Below, piece after piece: positions 62,262 through 64,000 of a stretch of 64,000 bases of DNA. The DNA comes from Pyrrhoderma lamaoense (Eukaryota > Basidiomycota > Agaricomycetes > Hymenochaetales > Hymenochaetaceae), in contig NBAZ01000002.1 of assembly GCA_002794735.1 (NCBI GenBank), positions 2,666,001 to 2,730,000 on the forward strand, written 5' to 3'. The position numbers were made by a program, and so were the translations under genes. Within the stretch, counting starts at the first letter, position 1; each line of letters opens with the position of its first letter. Under the pieces are notes generated by a model. That model was given only the letters and a program-made list of their open reading frames with translations. It searched no databases and was not told the origin of the DNA.

Positions 62262-63361
62262 ATGAGCAGCCAAAGCAGTCGTTCATCTTTTTCTTCGCAA
62301 TCTCCTCGCTATCGGAGTCAGTCGATAGTAGGAGAAGGCGCGCCTCCCGTAGGACGTGAACGTCTTTCAATTCAGCACTTAGTAGAACAACCTCGTCCTC
62401 GTACATCTTCTACGAGCACAGGGAGTCCTCACTCAAATATTCCTGTTGATTATACGCGCCAGCGCGTTTCTTCTACTCATATTCCGGGTGCAACGTCTAG
62501 TCGTCATAGATCAGTGGCTCCTGGGCCTTCACGCCTTGGGCCGGGTGCTGGGTCACCACATGGATATACTGCAGGCGCAAATCCGCCCGACACTAGGGGA
62601 AGGTTCGAAACATATTCCTCGTAGCATCTCGTTGTTAACGACTCGAAAGCTTATTATTGAAACTCTACTTTTTCAATTTACAGAACCTATACATTGGAGG
62701 TGGAACAACATCCTGAACGAACTGCCGAATTTGGTCCGGCTGAGCTGTCTCGCCTCCCATTAGCTCCTGCGCCGATCGTTAAATTGACTATACGCGATCA
62801 TACCGGATCGACTATCGACCCGTATGTTCTACTCACTTCTGAAACCTTGGTAGGGCCACCCATATGGACTAACCTGACTGAAACGCTTTCTAGTAATACC
62901 GAACTACCGTACCTGATCGCTCATTTGTCTCTTTGCTCAGAGAGTGGGCATCCGTTAGACGGCGTGCCTGGAGCATCGTCACAACATCTTTTGTACGGAA
63001 CGCTTGTATCATCACCTCAAGTAATGCGGAACCTCCGTGGTCGTGTTGCACCTTATTTTATTTTCCCCGACGTTAGCATCCGACAGCGTGGCCGGTATTC
63101 GCTATGTATCTCTTTACTTCGTCTCCCAGTGTGAGTTTTCTAGACAGATGTCACCATTTGGACTGCGAGAGCAATTAATCAGTATCTGACTTGTCCTTAC
63201 TATCCAGCGGTGGCAGTCCGGCCTCCGTGAGTGCTGGTAGCCGGGGGAGTGTTCTGGCGTCGGTGTATACACAAGTATTCGAAGTAGTCTCTCATACTAA
63301 TTACATAGCACCTCGTACGTTGCGTGCACTGCGCATTTCTCATACTATTTACGGAAGATAG
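62262..63361 (+). CDS. Velvet-domain transcription regulator
   Basis: Three exons (62262-62602, 62684-63130, 63208-63361) join in phase to 313 residues. The first about 113 residues are Ser/Arg/Pro-rich and disordered (SSRSSFSSQSPRYRSQS). The velvet domain fills the remainder: TYTLEVEQHPERTAEFG, PAPIVKLTIRD, YVLLTSETL, LPYLIAHLSLCSESGHPLD, LYGTLVSSPQV, YFIFPDVSIRQRGRYSLCISL and a last part with VYTQVFEVVSHTNY. Velvet proteins are fungal DNA-binding regulators, forming homo- and heterodimers that couple development, light response and secondary metabolism. Which member (VosA-, VelB- or VelC-like) cannot be decided here. The ATG at 62262 is the first in frame. Confidence 0.92.
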
Positions 63362-64000
63362 TCTTTACTGATTAGCTTATGTCGTTCGCATGTCCGTTCG
63401 GCAATTAACACCCCAACGCACAAATCAACCTCAAAATCAATCTCCCACAAATCTGGGGACTGAAACAAACTGTATTTAATTATATAGCGCCCACTCAGCT
63501 TACCCAGCTGTTCATTCGCCAGGGTGCCCGCATGTACGCTTTCGAATCTTCTCTCGCACGATCTCCAACGTTCGACTGAGATGCCTTTGCACATTAAGGA
63601 CCTAACAGATTACGGGAAACACTCTGTGGTGACCGTGTATCTCTGATCACGCTCACGCTCGCACTAATCATCTCAGCAAATACTTACGCATCACTATAAT
63701 TCAACTATTTTAGGTTTTGTTACGTTCGCAATCACCCCGCCTCCGGAAGATCTGACTCTAGAACTTATAATCTGAAAATTTCCTTCGTTCTTCGTTCTCC
63801 GACTTTATTAACGGGGAAAACTTAAATTTTTCGTTTCGTTATTTTCAATCATATATTCTGTAGCTCTATCCAGTCCTAAGTACTACTACCACATTGTTCA
63901 AACCACTCATTCCGTCTGTTGTTTTAGTTTTTTGTTCATTCGTTCTCCACTTTCGTTGCCTGTCTTTTAAATTTGAAGATTCTCCCAAACTTATCCGCTG
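63362..64000. other. Right-edge intergenic DNA
   Basis: No coding exon is seen after the velvet stop. T-rich and AC-rich DNA at 63770-63960 may be the velvet 3' untranslated region or the promoter of a gene beyond the window. Confidence 0.4.

Noticed and set aside
1..64000. CRISPR array, prophage, toxin-antitoxin or biosynthetic gene cluster
   Set aside because: No spaced direct repeats, no phage-like genes and no adjacent biosynthetic enzymes; the window is eukaryotic and mostly housekeeping.

Overview
The window is nuclear DNA of a filamentous fungus, most likely a basidiomycete (Agaricomycetes-like). Reasons: genes are cut by many short introns (about 45-100 bases, GT...AG), some exons are only 7-23 bases, and the proteins (velvet factor, Rho3, SHR3, SAC3-family, basidiomycete-style F-box protein) are fungal. 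Nothing suggests a bacterial, viral or plasmid segment. Exon models were joined by hand and checked for phase; total lengths divisible by three are given where I completed the check.

Layout. 1-10061: about 10 kb with no gene I can support. 10062-14730 (-): SET-domain lysine methyltransferase, 12 exons. 14997-16073 (-): SHR3 permease chaperone. 17885-18978 (-): NmrA-like oxidoreductase. 19861-24695 (-): PX-PH-RhoGAP protein. 26484-29765 (+): bacterial-type iron-sulfur L-serine dehydratase in 20 exons. 31552-32719 (+): Rho3 GTPase. 33895-35373 (+): F-box protein. 35683-36837 (+): PQ-loop membrane protein, followed directly by a Tc1/mariner-type MITE (36848-37285). 37636-43685 (+): clathrin heavy chain. 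44593-46580 (-): alanine-glyoxylate/serine-pyruvate aminotransferase. 47148-49672 (-): dynein intermediate chain. 49900-51491 (+): tRNA-splicing endonuclease SEN2. 51935-53790 (-): SAC3/GANP (THP3-like) protein. 54225-55542 (-): cytochrome c1. 57234-58826 (+): P-loop kinase with an RGG-rich tail. 59208-60392 (-): mitochondrial TPR protein, head-to-head with TIM23 (60559-61451, +). 62262-63361 (+): velvet-domain regulator.

Function. Most genes are conserved housekeeping genes: membrane traffic and polarity (clathrin, Rho3, RhoGAP, dynein IC, PQ-loop, SHR3), mitochondria (cytochrome c1, TIM23, TPR protein), RNA processing (SEN2, THP3-like) and serine/glyoxylate metabolism (serine dehydratase, aminotransferase). 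There is no operon-like organisation; two divergent pairs share short intergenic promoters.

Main observations. (1) Seven single-base frame breaks in five conserved genes (clathrin, serine dehydratase x2, dynein IC x2, aminotransferase, RhoGAP), every one a missing base and six of seven within G/C runs; I read these as residual sequencing or assembly deletions, not pseudogenes. (2) A bacterial-type Fe-S serine dehydratase deeply embedded in fungal gene structure, with microexons of 7 and 9 bases. (3) A MITE with perfect 20-bp terminal repeats. (4) A 742-base intron in the SET gene holding an opposite-strand open stretch. I found no clearly new biological system.
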